5,903 nucleotides of DNA, from assembly GCA_943330925.2 (NCBI GenBank), contig CALQJP020000169.1:1-5903 (forward strand). The letters run 5' to 3'. The position numbers and the translations under genes were made by a program. This document shows positions 5,704-5,903 of the stretch, piece after piece. How positions within the stretch are numbered: position 1 is the first letter of the stretch; each line of letters begins with the position of its first letter. Source of the DNA: Chryseobacterium gleum (GTDB lineage Bacteria > Bacteroidota > Bacteroidia > Flavobacteriales_D > Sanyastnellaceae). The notes below the pieces were generated by a model. The model ran no database searches and was not told where the DNA came from. It saw nothing but the letters and a program-made list of their open reading frames with translations.

Positions 5704-5720
5704 GCCCACATCACGCGGGC
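5695..5720 (-). terminator. Intrinsic terminator at the copy A / copy B junction
   Basis: On the minus strand GCCCGC (5720-5715), loop GTGAT and GTGGGC (5709-5704) pair fully, with one G-U wobble, and are followed by nine T's (5703-5695). This is a textbook intrinsic terminator, with a stronger T-tract than the one beside pheT. The single base change from copy A (G5509 to A5708) keeps pairing in minus-strand RNA but breaks it in plus-strand RNA, consistent with function on the minus strand. Confidence 0.8.
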
Positions 5721-5903
5721 GCAAGTTCGTTTCGAATGGGTGAATTTCAAGACCAGGAATTATTCACCACGGCTTTAATTATCCATTCTAAAACCTCTGT
5801 GCCCTCCTTTCCTCTGTGGTTAAAAAATCATTACCACGGAGTAAAGGAGGACACGGAGATAAAATTCTATGATGAAGCAAGGCAATTCCTTAACTAAAAA
5901 AAA
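5704..5903. repeat. Tandem element, copy B (at least 200 bp, reaches window end)
   Basis: This is the second copy of the element, about 98% identical to copy A, with the same order of parts: terminator stem (5704-5720), dyad (5739-5745 and 5762-5768), long palindrome (5795-5858) and A-run (5896 to the window end). The offset to copy A is 199 before and 201 after a two-A insertion in the palindrome loop. The window stops eight bases into the A-run, so a third copy could follow. Confidence 0.9.
5795..5858. other. Long imperfect hairpin in copy B
   Basis: Arms 5795-5820 and 5833-5858 (26 bases each) flank a 12-base AT-rich loop. Compared with copy A, T5800 replaces a mismatched C and restores a T-A pair, giving 22 Watson-Crick pairs, two wobbles and two mismatches. 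The stem is thus kept or improved while the loop length varies. Confidence 0.8.

Noticed and set aside
5537..5897. Short plus-strand frames in the tandem copies (44 codons at 5537-5671, 53 codons at 5736-5897)
   Set aside because: They share a start, but the two-base indel switches frame between copies, one copy difference changes an amino acid, and both frames run through the palindrome. This is not how a conserved peptide gene behaves.
5505..5903. Insertion sequence or IS remnant
   Set aside because: No transposase fragment, no terminal inverted repeats at the copy ends and no visible target-site duplication; a non-autonomous element remains possible but is not shown.
5476..5903. T-box, riboswitch or leader peptide controlling pheT
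   Set aside because: I could not find a T-box motif, a Phe-rich short frame or a known riboswitch core; only the terminator hairpin supports attenuation.

Overview
The window looks like a chromosomal fragment from a member of the Bacteroidota. Three lines of evidence point there: the alanine dehydrogenase has the long N-terminus and sequence style of that phylum's subgroup; the clearest promoter candidate fits the phylum's TTG / TAnnTTTG pattern; and tsaE and ald lie close together on one strand, an order I recall as common in this phylum. I cannot name a genus. Coding regions are of medium GC, and the intergenic DNA is unusually rich in short repeats.

Layout. Bases 1-559 (minus) are the 5' part of an alanine dehydrogenase gene cut by the window edge. 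Bases 560-720 are a divergent control region with two perfect dyads and candidate promoters. Bases 721-987 (plus) encode a small one-helix, His/Ala/Pro-rich protein of unknown function. Bases 988-1126 are a repeat-filled convergent spacer with an octamer array, a REP-like palindrome and a heptamer array. Bases 1127-1546 (minus) are tsaE, the ATPase of tRNA t6A synthesis. Bases 1547-1660 are a divergent spacer with more short-period repeats. Bases 1661-2959 (plus) are a complete DASH-type cryptochrome/photolyase. Bases 2960-3042 are a convergent spacer made of two inverted heptamer arrays that can fold into a hairpin followed by five T's. Bases 3043-5475 (minus) are pheT, the beta subunit of phenylalanyl-tRNA synthetase. 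Bases 5476-5903 hold no gene I can support. They consist of an intrinsic terminator and two nearly identical tandem copies of an approximately 200-bp palindrome-rich element.

Function. The genes are mostly housekeeping: tRNA modification (tsaE), tRNA charging (pheT), alanine catabolism (ald) and light-dependent DNA repair (cry). They do not form one pathway, and the alternating strands argue against one operon. I see no mobile-element gene, CRISPR array, tRNA, rRNA or defence system.

The novel-looking content is in the non-coding DNA. First, the tandem element upstream of pheT carries a minus-strand intrinsic terminator and a 26-bp-arm hairpin in each copy, and could encode tandem small RNAs or be a small non-autonomous repeat. 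Second, a family of 7-bp repeats (consensus RTGGCGA) begins 0, 0 and 3 bases after the stop codons of tsaE, cry and pheT, always in the sense orientation of the gene it follows.
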